A stretch of DNA of 64,000 nt from Rana temporaria (GCF_905171775.1 NC_053492.1:189617317-189681316); one strand, 5' to 3'; counted from the stretch's first letter, positions 45,167 through 54,975 are shown. Numbers and translations: made by a program. Notes: generated by a model not told the origin, from the sequence alone.

Positions 45167-47428
45167 ATGACCAGCTATGCAGCCTGCAGGAGAACCATGC
45201 TAAAAGACTTGCTTGAGAGCCGTGGAGGGACCGGTGGGAAGAACAAGGCCACCCTGATCATTGCGCTAGCCGAGATGGATCAGAGGGATGGTGATGCAGG
45301 ACCCCGGTCAGTTGAAGACTTGTTCCAGCAGCGAGTTCAACAGCGGTTGGCATTATATGGTGCGAACCCATCAGAGACCGCCATACAGAATACCATTAGA
45401 GACCTCCAGCGGCAGGATGAGAGAGAACGAGAGCGACAACAGAGAGAACGAGAGCGGCAACAGGAGCTGAGAATTGCAGAAATACGGCGATCGGTGACAA
45501 CGCCTAAAGAAGCAGCACCAAAGGAAAGAAGAGGAGAGGTACAGATACCAGTAACCATGGAAGAGGAATTCAGCAGGAGGTTGCGAGAGAAGCAGATACA
45601 GCGCAGAGGACCAGTATCAGAGGAGGTCCTCCTTGGATGGTCTGATTCGATCCGCTGCGAACTCTGGAAAGAAGCGCTAGCCCGTGAGCAGCGACACCAG
45701 GGAAAAGCTCTCCCCTCCATCCATGTAAGGTACTGGTCACAGTATGAAGTAAGAATGCTGTTATTAGGGGAACAACCGAAGCAGGAGTTGACAGCAGAGT
45801 TAAGCAGGCTGATCCGGGCAGAGATGCGGTTGGACGAGAGCTACAGAGCCCTCCGGTGGTATGTAGTCCAAGAGTGCCCGTGGTCAGCGGATGACAGCCC
45901 CACGGAAGGCTTTGGCTATGATGGCCTGGGATTGTTGTATTGGAGGATGTCCAGGGATCCCAACTTTGGGAGCGATCGGGAGTGGCGTTGGGAGGAAATA
46001 ATGGAGCACAGAGAGCGAAGACTGAATGTCCCGGAAGTGCACTGGTTACAGGAAGATTTGGAATTCCTGGCCGCTCAGGAATGGGAACTGGAAATCGCCT
46101 ACAAACAGCTGCTAGACTTCGCTCAGCAGCAGGGTGAGGTTCCCTTTACATGGAACTTTGAGGAAATATCAGCTGACAGTGATGAAATCCTGGCTGAAGA
46201 ATCGGCAATGTGGCAGAGTAACAGTGGGCTTTGCCAACCTGCCCCTGTAGCTATGGACCCGGAGGTCTTATGGCGGATGCAGCAAGCGCTGACTGACCTT
46301 GATGATCCGGTTTCTGCATGGGATGATTTTGAATGGAGGATTGTGCCTGTCCAGCAGTATGCCAGTGAATCGGCAGTGGAAAATCTGGAGATGGCCATTC
46401 CCAAAGCTGAAGTACTGACCGCAGGGCCGAGCTCTGCTAACCTCTGCTCAGTACCTATAGCATCTTCTGGGTTCCATGGACAGAAGATGGTGAACCTCTA
46501 TCCCCAGACACCAGTTGTAGAGACAGGGGATTTGATAGACTTTTCTGCTGAGGAAGAACAATCTGGGGAGCCTCCAGCAGAAGTGCTGGCAACAGGGCGG
46601 AGTGCTAGCCATCTCTGCCCAGCACCGGGACCAACTGTGGAGTTCCAGGGAGCCGGGGCGGTTGGCCCCCCTCCCCAGCAACAAACTGAGGTGGTAAAGC
46701 TCGTACTCCCAGCTGAATTACTGGCAGCAGGACAGGATGCTACTGGCGGCTACACCCCACTACAGCTTGAGCGGATATCGGTGGATGGGACTGTGGTCTC
46801 CACTCACAGCAGCCCAGCGGAAGAGCTGGCATCAGAGCAGAGTGCCCCGGGCCTCTGCTCTCAACTAACAGAAGAGGGGGTTCCTGTGGTAGTGGATGGG
46901 ACTCCGATCTCCACGAACACAACCCCAGAACATGGTGCGGCACTGAGACAGGAGGATGTCGGCTTTGCTTTGCAAGCACCGGGGGATTTTTACCTAGCAT
47001 CAGTGGATGGGACTGCAGTCTCCACTGGTATACCCCAGGAATGGTGGCCAGTTGGCCCAGATTCCCAACGACATGATGAACTGAGCCCAGCCACCCTGTC
47101 TCCTCTCCAGCGGCTGAAAGGACTCCAGGGAGAAGGGCCAGTCCAGGCCTCTCCCCAGCGGCAGGCGTGTTCTCTGAGAGAGGCAGAGATTGGCTGGGTG
47201 AGTAATGCTCTGTTTGGGACAAGTTATCTGGGGTACTGGGTGGGTACCGGAATTGGGGTCTCTCCCAGTGTTAGTCTCCTGCCAAAGGGGGTGATGTGTG
47301 ACAGACCTAGCCGGGACAGGGGCTTTTGGAGAGGACTGAATGTGAGCCTCTTGCCGTCCGATTATGGGCCAGGACCTCAAAACAGGAAGGCAGATGGGTC
47401 ATCCCAGCAGACAGTCCTGGAACTTTAA
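45167..47428 (+). CDS. 753-aa gag-like ORF with SAP-like N-terminus (LTR element)
   Basis: Intact frame with no stop for 753 codons. Residues 11-40 (MLKDLLESRG..., then GKNKATLIIALAEMDQ) fit a SAP-type helix-loop-helix. Residues 80-105 are an Arg/Gln/Glu-rich coiled stretch; residues about 190-330 are Trp- and acid-rich. From about 415 to 640 there are degenerate repeats around AEVLAxGxSAxxLC and VDGTxVST. There is no CCHC knuckle, protease DTG, RT or integrase, so a gag-like or accessory role is inference. Start choice: another ATG in a good context (ACCACCATGA, 45163) begins a different frame that closes after 17 codons; the long ORF could start at 45167 or at Met-11, which opens the SAP-like segment. 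The C-terminal end overlaps AAAGGGGGTGATGTGTGACAG, which looks like an older polypurine-tract/LTR junction. Confidence 0.7.
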   Translation: MTSYAACRRTMLKDLLESRGGTGGKNKATLIIALAEMDQRDGDAGPRSVEDLFQQRVQQRLALYGANPSETAIQNTIRDLQRQDERERERQQRERERQQELRIAEIRRSVTTPKEAAPKERRGEVQIPVTMEEEFSRRLREKQIQRRGPVSEEVLLGWSDSIRCELWKEALAREQRHQGKALPSIHVRYWSQYEVRMLLLGEQPKQELTAELSRLIRAEMRLDESYRALRWYVVQECPWSADDSPTEGFGYDGLGLLYWRMSRDPNFGSDREWRWEEIMEHRERRLNVPEVHWLQEDLEFLAAQEWELEIAYKQLLDFAQQQGEVPFTWNFEEISADSDEILAEESAMWQSNSGLCQPAPVAMDPEVLWRMQQALTDLDDPVSAWDDFEWRIVPVQQYASESAVENLEMAIPKAEVLTAGPSSANLCSVPIASSGFHGQKMVNLYPQTPVVETGDLIDFSAEEEQSGEPPAEVLATGRSASHLCPAPGPTVEFQGAGAVGPPPQQQTEVVKLVLPAELLAAGQDATGGYTPLQLERISVDGTVVSTHSSPAEELASEQSAPGLCSQLTEEGVPVVVDGTPISTNTTPEHGAALRQEDVGFALQAPGDFYLASVDGTAVSTGIPQEWWPVGPDSQRHDELSPATLSPLQRLKGLQGEGPVQASPQRQACSLREAEIGWVSNALFGTSYLGYWVGTGIGVSPSVSLLPKGVMCDRPSRDRGFWRGLNVSLLPSDYGPGPQNRKADGSSQQTVLEL

Positions 47429-47505
47429 GACTATTTTCCCAACATCCTCGAGTTGACCCGTTTGGGTCCCACTGCGGCTGTTGGACTGTTTCCCAGGGGA
47501 AGTAA

Positions 47506-48258
47506 TGTCATGGATCTTGAGATATTAAAGTGTTTCTACTTGACATCTGTTACACAGGAGAGGGACATTCAATGCAAGGACACCGGCTATTGAAATGCTA
47601 AGTGGAACCAGCTAGAGAAATACCTTTTATTGTGCTCTGCAGGCTAAGAGCGGGTGTCGGAGACGCTCCGTCTGGCTAAAAAACTATGGATTGAAGGTTA
47701 ATTGAATCTAGAATGTATGTGTGAAGATGTATGTGTTTATTGTCCTAAAGGTCAGAAGCCTCCTGTCAGCTGTATTGAATTAGCATTCTATTGTCTAAAG
47801 CAATGTAACCTCTCAGAGGTAGTAATTAAGTAGACCGGGTTATTGTGTACATTGATTACCCCCTGGGGCTTCTGTCTCAATACACAAGTCTTTCTATCCA
47901 AGCTATTGGACCAATCCCTGTTGACAATTTCAAGTCCTCATTTGCATGGTCAAGGAGGACTTGAGTGAAGACTGGATATACTTTACAATTGACCAATAGG
48001 AAAGCGGTTGTTGGGAGTGGGATGTTCCAAATTCTGTATAAAAGTGTGCTGTGTAATTGAAAATAAAGAGTCCTGTTGGAACTTACATACAGCCTGCCTG
48101 GTGTTTGTTCTTAATGGGTCCGAATGGCACATAGCTGTAATTCGGATCCCGGAACCTTGGATGACTGGACCATCAGACGTTGCAATCTGCAAGCTGACTC
48201 ACTGGTAGCAGAGGAGTGTCGGGAGAGCAGGACCTGGGCGAGGAAGGATCTCGTCACA
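47506..48258 (+). repeat. Right LTR (753 bp)
   Basis: Same length and offsets as the left LTR, one substitution seen (47744). Preceded by a weak purine tract CCCAGGGGAAGTAA; followed by TSD ATATG at 48259-48263. Confidence 0.93.
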
Positions 48259-48263
48259 ATATG

Positions 48264-49011
48264 GATCAAGCACCTTTGGTAGCTGGTCATTGTCCTAGGT
48301 CACCACCAAAAATAGATAACACTCAACTTCGGATCATTCTAGATTACAATGTTCAACATAAAAAATTTGAAAAAATTATTATGAAACATTGGAAGGATCA
48401 GGTGTTGGCTACTATACTACCATCATGTCCCAGGTTCATTTACCGTAGGGCACCTACACTGAGGGATGTTATAGCCCCGAGTGTTGTTGACCCCCCTGTT
48501 GACCCCCCCTGTGGTAAAAGTTGGGGGGATTTTCCCACTCCTAACTGGTTTCTATGCATGTGGGAGGTGTCCACCATGCAAGAAATGCAGACAAACCGTT
48601 AAAAAACAGAAGGAATTTGTAGCCAATACCACAGGGAACACTTATCCTATCAAAAACCTCATCACTTGTAACACTGTAGGGGTTGTGTATGTTCTCCAGT
48701 GTGATTGTGGATTACAGTACATTGGGAGGACATCTAGACCTCTCCATGTGCGCGTTGGAGAGCATGTCAACAACATTATTAAAGGTCTAAGGACCCATAA
48801 TGTATCTAAACACTTCCGATATTTCCACAACAAGGATCCGAGGTGTTTGAAGTTTTGGGGTCTAGAGAGGGTCCAGCCACACTGGAGAGGGGGGAACTTT
48901 ATCCCCCAACTCAGCCAGCGTGAGTCATATTGGATCCATGAGAGTCAGGTTTTGGTGCCGAGGGGGTTGAACGTTGAATTTGATCTCAACTGCTTCATCT
49001 CCAATAAATGA
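48264..49011 (+). pseudogene. PLE linker and GIY-YIG endonuclease domain
   Basis: The PLE frame resumes right after the LTR element (DQAPLVAGHCPRSPPKIDN...). A frameshift in the C/G-homopolymer stretch around 48490-48560 moves to the next frame, which continues with a Cys cluster CGRCPPCKKC (zinc-finger-like linker of PLEs). Then comes the GIY-YIG nuclease: GVVYVLQCDCGLQYIGRTSR, with VRVGEH and a later conserved Glu in QRESYWIHE; stop at 49009-49011. This identifies an endonuclease-bearing (EN+) Penelope-like element. Confidence 0.85.
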
Positions 49012-50068
49012 CTACTTATGGTTCTTTATCATTTATTGTTTATTATTATGTATTTCTTCTGTTTGATTTAACGTACTCTTTGCCATTTCCCTATGATCTC
49101 TTCTCAGCGTGTTCAAATGTGATGCATCATATATATGAATTATTAGATTATTGTTTTATAGTTTCCATATACATTTAGGATGTGTTAGTGTTTATAGGAA
49201 AGGTCGCGGGTGTACGTTTATGTTTTTATAATATAATGGCATTTACACTCCAAATTGGGGGTGTATTTTATACTGTTAAAAGTTGACGCGGTGTATCCAT
49301 GGGTTTTTTGTCTCGTTATGGCTGGCGAGCCGAGTTTCCTCTCACTCTGGCTTCCTGTTATGGCCTGTGTTATGTTTTGGGACTCTCACCATGGTTGCCG
49401 CGTCTGTATTTCTAGGAGTCGGGTGATGCCCTGGCTCCACCCACCGCTGATGAAGTCCAATCAGACGTAACGCGCGTACGGGGGAGGGGCTTTGTGACGT
49501 CACCCGCGTCCTTTCCATTGCCGCTCACGGCTGTACACCACGGCTACATGCCATGCTTTTTTATGCTTTTAATCTTGTCCGCTAAACCAGACGGTAGTCC
49601 TTCAGTGGATTTCTTTGTGCCAATTGTCCAGTCCAGGATTTTTGCTGTATAGTGAACTTTTTTACCCTTGGAATAAAACATAAACAGTCTACACTGAGAT
49701 TGTGTTTTCTGTTTTTTATATCTGATCGGATTACTTACCACCCTGCTGGATCCATCCGCATCTTCTCTCCCATGGTGAGACCAAGCTTTTTTGACCAGTT
49801 GTTAACACAAATGGTCCATCCCATCTGGTAAGGAAGCATTTCTCTTGTTGGTGGAGGAAACATCACTTTCGTTTGAAGAGTTTTTGCTGTATCACTGGGT
49901 GTCATCTTCAGTCATTTTTATATGGACTTTTATTGCGCTGCACTTATATATTTTTTCATTTGCTATATTTGAGGTCGTGTTTACCTTTTTTTGCGTTCAG
50001 CTTTAAAAATGTTTTAGTTTAATTGCATCGTTTGTGCGCTGATTGCTGCTCTTATTGTCTATTGTTAT
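49012..50068 (+). mobile_element. PLE 3' region
   Basis: Non-coding, AT-rich with a GC-rich island at 49380-49520 containing the hammerhead-like motif. It ends close to the duplicated unit of the MAM gene, about 18 bp before exon C. No gene. Confidence 0.7.
49430..49495 (+). ncRNA. Hammerhead ribozyme-like motif in PLE 3' region
   Basis: CTGATGA (49447-49453), stem II GTC/GAC (49455-49457 with 49464-49466), GTAAC (canonical GAAAC with A-to-T), then GCGC and GTA (49476-49478) as cleavage-site triplet, flanked by CCACCCACC and GGGGGAGGGG as a possible stem I. Hammerheads are established in Penelope-like elements. The core substitution argues against activity of this copy. Confidence 0.55.
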
Positions 50069-50085
50069 AAATCAAAGACATTTAC

Positions 50086-50223
50086 CTGGTGAAGGTGTAT
50101 GAGGACTTGATGGTGTGTAAAATGCCTTTGGGCTTGTAGTGGAGAGAAATGATGGTTTTGTAGACTCAGTGGTGCTTGAGATAGGATAAGGTGTGGTTGT
50201 TGTAGGAGAAGTTGTTGTAGAAC
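50086..50223 (-). CDS. Exon C: Ser/Thr/Pro-rich mucin-like exon
   Basis: Acceptor (TGTATTTTCTGTTTAG) at 50224-50225 and donor GTAAAT at 50085 bound 138 nt in phase 1-1. The peptide begins GSTTTSPTTTTPYPISSTT and continues Ser/Thr/Pro-rich, so it is expected to be densely O-glycosylated and act as an extended stalk between the MAM domain and the membrane. Its paralogue is exon C' (one codon shorter, in frame). The retained reading frame in both copies supports coding function. Confidence 0.75.
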
Positions 50224-50261
50224 CTAAACAGAAAATACAAATTTTGTGATATACTTGGTAA

Positions 50262-50648
50262 GGGCTCTTTCACACATGCGGACCGTATGTCCGTTTTTTC
50301 ATCCATCCGTTTACGGATGAAAAAGGGACATACATTGATCCCTATGAGATTTCAGGTGTCAGCGGTTGAACATCTGCTGACACCCGATCTCACCTGGTTC
50401 CGCAATCCTCCAATTCTGCAGATAGAGGAAAACCCTATTTTTCCATCCGTCTGCGGATCGGATCAGTGAAAATGGACAGACGGTCTGTATTCATCTGATC
50501 CCCCCATAGGGGAGAGCAGAGATCTGGCAGGGCGGTCCCTGCACAGTGTGCGGGGACCGCCCTGTCATCCGCCAGCTCAGCGGGGATCAGCGGAGCGATC
50601 CCCGCCGAGCAAGCGGAGGTTCACGGGGCGGATCATCATGGATCCCTT
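50262..50648. mobile_element. MITE, GGGCTCTTTCACAC end (present before the duplication)
   Basis: Left end TAAGGGCTCTTTCACACATG; the right TIR is worn away here but intact in the orthologous copy at 55618-56001. Interior inverted modules (GGTCCCTGCACAGTGTGCGG; GGGATCAGCGGAGCGATCCC). Confidence 0.75.
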
Positions 50649-50662
50649 AGTCATATAAGTAA

Positions 50663-51082
50663 TGCCCTGTACACACGATCGGTCAATCCGATGAAAATGG
50701 TCTGATGGATTTTTCCATCAGTTATCCGATGAAGCTGACTGATGATCAGTCCTGCCTACACACCATCAGTTAGAAAACCGATTGTGTCAGAACGCGGTGA
50801 CGTAAAACACAACAACATGCTGAGAAAAATAAAGTTCAATGCTTCCAAGCATGTGTCGACTTGATTATGAGCATGCGTGTATTTTTAACCGATGGACGTG
50901 CCTACAGACGATCGTTTTTTTTTTCTATAGGTTTTTTATCCATTAGATCATTTTAAAACAAGTTCCAATTTTTTTAACCGATGGATAAATAACCGATGGG
51001 GCCCACACATGATCGGTTTGGTCTGATGAAAACGGTCCATCAGGCCGTTTTCATCAGACAAACCGATCGTGTGTACGCGGCA
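50663..51082. mobile_element. Harbinger-like MITE, only in duplication copy 1, TSD TAA
   Basis: Ends TGCCCTGTACACACGATCGG and CCGATCGTGTGTACGCGGCA with TAA at 50660-50662 and 51083-51085. The empty site is visible in copy 2 (TCATATCAGTAAGAGTAAAA near 56010), proving the ends. Confidence 0.93.
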
Positions 51083-51224
51083 TAAGAGTAAAAAGCATCA
51101 TAGGACAAATATTCTGTAAATGGAAAAAATAATAATTGACAAACACTTGGGGCTGACATTGCTAGCCCTTTTTTAAACAAGTTAGTTGCCTGGCTGTTTT
51201 TGACTGTAACACTTTTAAGTCTCA

Positions 51225-51807
51225 TGCCGCGTACATACGATCATTTTTTGGCATTAAAAAAAACGTTGTTTTTAAAAAAAATGGCATTTAAAATGATCGT
51301 GTGTGGGCTTCACATAATTTTTCGGGTTCTGAAAAACGTCAATTTTTTTTTTTCGAACATGCTGCATTTTTTAACGACGTTTTGAACAATGTCGTTTTTC
51401 GGGTTGTAAAAAATGATCTTGTGTGGGCTAAAACGACGTGAAAAACCCGCGCATGCTCAGAAGCAAGTTTTGAGACGGGAGCGCTTGTTCTGGTAAAACT
51501 AGCGTTCGTAATGGAGTAAGCACATTCATCACGCTGTAACAGACTGAAAAGCACAAATCGACTTTTACTAAAACTAAATCAGCTAAAGCAGCCCAAATGG
51601 TGGCGCCATCCGCATGGAACTTCCTCTTTGTAGTGCCGTTGTAGGTGTTGTACGTCACCGCGCTATGCTAGAGCATTTTTTTAAAACGACCGTGTGTGGG
51701 CAACGTCGTTTTAATGATTGTTGGAAGTTGAAAAAAACTTTGTTTTTCTACATGCTGAAAAATATCGTTTTTTTTCATGCCGAAAAAACAATCGTGTGTA
51801 CGCGGCA
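51225..51807. mobile_element. Harbinger-like MITE, only in copy 1, TSD TCA
   Basis: Ends TGCCGCGTACATACGATCA and CAATCGTGTGTACGCGGCA with TCA on both sides (51222-51224; 51808-51810). Copy 2 has the uninterrupted site TTTTAAGTCTCAGTCCCAG near 56660. Confidence 0.93.
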
Positions 51808-52213
51808 TCAGTCCCAGAATATGCATGCTATAAATGAGCATTAGAAATGTGTCAGAATTTATTGATCTCTATATCTTTTCTAGGTCAGACAACTAGAAAA
51901 TATTTAAGCCAATTGGTATAAGTATAGGTATGTATACAAAAAGAAGTGGATTATTTTGCTGTTAATATTTTTAGACTACTCTAGAATTCAAAAGAAAATT
52001 CTCATGTGATTAAGTACAATGTGTACATATTCAGATATATACAGTATTTCACTCCTGACTGATACAATTTTTCAGTAATAGAGGTTGGAGTGGCTCCTGT
52101 AATTACTATCTAGAGTCAAATAATGTAAAAAAAAGTTCATATTACTATTTACTGTGAGCAATACCAGATAGTGATAACGCAAAATGCTGACTATGAAAAT
52201 TACAGCTATGTAC

Positions 52214-52255
52214 CTGATGGTTTTGATGTTGTAGTGGTTGTGGTAGTGGGTGTAC
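52214..52255 (-). CDS. Exon B: Thr-rich 42-nt exon
   Basis: Acceptor (GCATTCTGTCTTTTAG) and donor GTACAT flank 42 nt in phase 1-1 coding (G)TPTTTTTTTSKPS(G). It follows the MAM exon directly and starts the mucin-like stalk. The paralogue B' (57596-57637) differs by one synonymous base, a sign of constraint or of recent duplication. Confidence 0.75.
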
Positions 52256-52433
52256 CTAAAAGACAGAATGCATCATGGTAAACTTCTGTTTTAAATCAAC
52301 TGAACTATGCAAGCAAATCTTCTTCATGAAATTTTGAATTATGTGAACAGTAATGTTCAAACTTTATACAATATAATTTAAAGATAAAGTCCAAGGAAAG
52401 GTCAGTGAACTATAAATGGATCACATGACTTAC

Positions 52434-52518
52434 CAGGACAGTATCCTGGGAAGAAAGATATATCATGAATGGCAACATCATTACGGAAGTCTTCACCTCT
52501 AACACCTTCAATAATAAT
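52434..52518 (-). CDS. Exon A: last exon of a MAM domain (copy 1)
   Basis: 85 nt between a TTATTATTATTAG acceptor and a GTAAGT donor. Open frame: IIIEGVRGEDFRNDVAIHD, then ISFFPGYCPG. The EGVRG...DVAIxDISF...C pattern is the conserved C-terminal end of MAM domains, including the final cysteine. An Asp usual in this motif is His here. Frame is phase 0 at the start and phase 1 at the end. Joined to the upstream exon C' (phase 1), it would hit a stop within four codons, and no other MAM exons were found between 52.5 and 55.4 kb. In a full-length transcript it would have to be skipped. Confidence 0.75.
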
Positions 52519-52719
52519 CTAATAATAATAAATATGGGGCTTCCCTACTGAAGCAAACAGTAATATAAAGCAAAGAGTGACATGCAATTCATAGTATTTT
52601 ATAGCTACCAGTTTTATAAAACAAAATAAAAAATATATGTTCTTTCACAGGTGCAATATATACAGTACATTAACCACTTCATTAAATTGAAGGCTGGGTG
52701 GGCCTCTCGTCAATCCAAG

Positions 52720-53600
52720 TGGTCGTCATTAGGGATGAGCTTTATGTTCGTGTCGAACATGAGTTCGACTCGAACATTGGCTGTTCACCCGTTCGGCGAA
52801 CAGCGAATAATTTGGGGTGTTCGCGGCAAATTTAAAAAGCACCCTTTAAAAGTCTATGGAAGAAATCAAAAGTGCTAATTTTATAACAATGCAAGTTATT
52901 GTCATAAAAAGTGTTTGGGGACCTGGGTTCTGCCCCAGGGGACATGTATCAATGCAAAAAAACGTTTTTAAAAACTGCAGTTTTTTCGGGAGCAGTGATT
53001 TTAATAATGCTTAAAATTAAACAATAAAACTGAAATATTTCTTTACATTTTGTACCTAGGGGGGTGTATAGTATGCCTGTAAAGTAGCACATGTTTCCTG
53101 TGTTTAGAACTGTCCCTGCATAAAATGTAATTTCTAAGGGCTCTTTCACACGTCCGCTCCACTTGTCCGTGTATTACAAGTCCGTTCACGGACTTGTAAT
53201 ACATCCCTATGGGATCGCGTCCGTTAGCGGATGGAGCATCCGCTTGCGTCCGCGTCCGTCGGGATCCGCTTTTCCGAACGGAAGAAACCCTATTTTTCTT
53301 CCGTTCGGCGGAACGGATCGGATGCAGACGGATAGACGGTCCGTCTGCATCCGATCCCCCATAGGGGACAGCGGAGCAGAGACAGGGCGGTCCCTGCACT
53401 GTGTGCGGGGACCGCCCTATCCGCCGACAGCTCAGCGGGGATCCCCGCTGAGCTTTGGCGGACACACGGAGCGGACCCAGAAACGGTCCGCTCCGTGTGA
53501 AAGAGCCCTAAAGGAAAAAAAGTAATTTAAAACTACTCGCGGCTATTCATGAATTGTCGGGTCCCGGCAATACAGTTCTAAGTCATTGAAAAAAACGTTA
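52720..53600. repeat. Family F1 repeat in copy 1
   Basis: Begins ATTAGGGATGAGCTTTATG, GAACATGAGTTCGACTCGAA, and runs through CCCCAGGGGACATGTATCAA. Interrupted by the MITE at 53138-53508. Its counterpart in copy 2 is 58920-59408. Confidence 0.8.
53138..53508. mobile_element. MITE, GGGCTCTTTCACACG TIR, TSD TAA, only in copy 1
   Basis: Ends GGGCTCTTTCACACGTCCG and GTGTGAAAGAGCCC; TAA at 53135-53137 and 53509-53511. Copy 2 has the empty site CATTTCTAAAGGAAAAAAAG near 59322. Confidence 0.95.
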
Positions 53601-54507
53601 GAGCGAGAGCAATAATTCTAGCCCTAGACCTCCTCTATAACTCAAAACATGTAACCAGTAAAAAAAATTAAAGCGTCGCTTATGGAGATTTTTAAGTACC
53701 AAAGTTTGGCGCTATTCCACGAGCGTGTGCAATTTGAAGTGTGACATGTTAGGTATCTATTTACTCGGCGTTCACATTATGCAAACTTGGGCTAACTTTA
53801 CTGTTTTCTTTTTAACCAAAAAAATGCGTTTGAAAAATTGCTGCGCAAATACCGTGCAAGATAAAAAGTTGCAATGACCGCCATTGTATTCTCTAGGGTC
53901 TCTGCTAAAAAAACGTATATAGTGTTTGGGGGTTCTATGTAATTTTCGAGCAAAAAAATTATGATTTTTACATCTAGGAGCGAAGTGTCAGAATTGACCT
54001 GGGCTTCAAGTGGTTAAAAAAAAAATCTAATGACTTTTATTACTGTCACAAGGGATGTAAACATCCTTGTGACAGTAATAGTGGGTAATAGGTACTCTTT
54101 ATGGAGGGATCTGGGGTCTAAAAGACCCCAAATCCCTCCTTTGCACTTAAAAGTATTCAAAGCGCCAAAATCTGTGTTTTGTAATACTAGGAGTAAACTG
54201 GAAGCGACTTTGTGACGTCGCTTCCGGGTTATTTCATTGAAAACCCAATCGAAGCCAAGGGCGGCATTGTTTGGGACTCCAACCAGCCGGGTCTCCAGGT
54301 GGGATGGGAGACCCAGGAGGAGCGGCGGGAGGGGGGACGTCCCCTCCGGCTCCTTATTATAACAGCCAAGCGGCATCTGAGCCACATGGTTGTTATCATC
54401 AGAAAGTCGACTGCCAGCTCTACAAAAAAAGTACAACGCTGCAGGCTTTACCTGGTACAAACACTTCCTCAAAACGACGTACAGGTACGTTGTTTCACGT
54501 GAAATGG
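53601..54507. repeat. Dispersed repeat F5, rearranged copy
   Basis: The left half is the inverse of 41.2-41.6 kb (GAGCAATAATTCTAGC; TTGCTGCGCAAATACCGTGC), the right half is direct with 41.63-42.12 kb. The ORFs across it are shadows. Confidence 0.75.
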
Positions 54508-54511
54508 TTAA

Positions 54512-54971
54512 AGTGGTTCAAGTGGTTCTAAAGCCTTAAGGTTTTTCACCTTAAGGCATTCTATGCCTTAAGGTGAAAAACCTTCTGTGCTGCAGCTGCC
54601 CCTCAAGACCCCCCACCTTCCCTTACCTGAGCCCATCCAATTCAGAGATGTGCACGGTGCAGCAGCTCCCGGCGCTGTCTCTCTCCTCGTTGGACAGATT
54701 CATAGCGGCAGGAGCAATTGGATCTCGCTGCTGTCAATCAAATCCAGAGATGCAGGAGCGGGGGGCGGGGCAGAGTCCTGCTGTCTGTGTCAATGGACGT
54801 AGCAGTGGGAGTCGGGAGCGAGCACACATGGGTGGAGGGGCCTGGAGCACTGGCCGGGGACCCCAGAAGATGAAGATCTGAGCTGCTCTATGCAAAACCA
54901 TTGCACAGAGCATGTAAGTATAAGCATGTTCGTTATTTTTATGAAAAATAAAACAAGGCTTTATAACCACA
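54512..54971. mobile_element. TTAA-flanked MITE (AGTGGTTC...AAAGCC end)
   Basis: TTAA at 54508-54511 and 54972-54975; ends AGTGGTTCAAGTGGTTCTAA and GGCTTTATAACCACA. Has an inner hairpin AAGGTTTTTCACCTTAAGGC/GCCTTAAGGTGAAAAACCTT. The truncated relative at 42126-42245 was cut by the PLE. Confidence 0.7.
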
Positions 54972-54975
54972 TTAA

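Larger units (their letters stand above)
44352..48258 (+). mobile_element. Young LTR retrotransposon with a single SAP-like ORF, no pol
   Basis: 753-bp LTRs (44352-45104; 47506-48258) begin TGTCATGG and end CGTCACA, flanked by the 5-bp TSD ATATG. By eye the LTRs differ at one position (T at 44590, C at 47744), which implies very recent insertion. The 2.4-kb interior has a tRNA primer-binding-site-like sequence directly after the left LTR, one long ORF, and no protease, reverse transcriptase, RNase H or integrase motif in any frame. It must depend on a partner for mobility. Orientation is set by the primer site, ORF and LTR TATA/poly(A) signals. It sits inside the PLE. Confidence 0.92.
42246..50068 (+). 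mobile_element. Penelope-like element (RT + GIY-YIG), interrupted by a MITE and an LTR element
   Basis: Coding region in pieces: N-terminal part 42282-42440, reverse transcriptase 42864-44351, and linker plus endonuclease 48264-49011; then a 3' region to about 50068. Two insertions (42441-42863, Harbinger-like MITE; 44352-48258, LTR element) each carry target duplications, and the PLE frame is continuous across each once the insertion and one TSD copy are set aside. Independent damage: an in-frame TGA (43695-43697) and a frameshift near 48500-48560. The 3' region contains a degenerate hammerhead motif. The PLE lies in the last intron of the MAM-mucin gene on the opposite strand. Confidence 0.85.
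50070..53600 (-). repeat. Tandem duplication of the MAM-gene exon block, copy 1
   Basis: Exons C, B, A with their introns, plus a family F1 repeat, are repeated at 55430-59408 in the same order. Copy-specific insertions: MITEs at 50663-51082, 51225-51807 and 53138-53508. Shared with copy 2: the GGGCTCTTTCACAC MITE at 50262. The duplication therefore postdates that MITE and the F1 repeat. Confidence 0.9.

Noticed and set aside
46740..47380. Minus-strand ORFs of 160 and 126 aa opposite the LTR-element ORF
   Set aside because: Shadows of the GC-rich long plus-strand ORF; Pro/Leu/His-rich with no domain.
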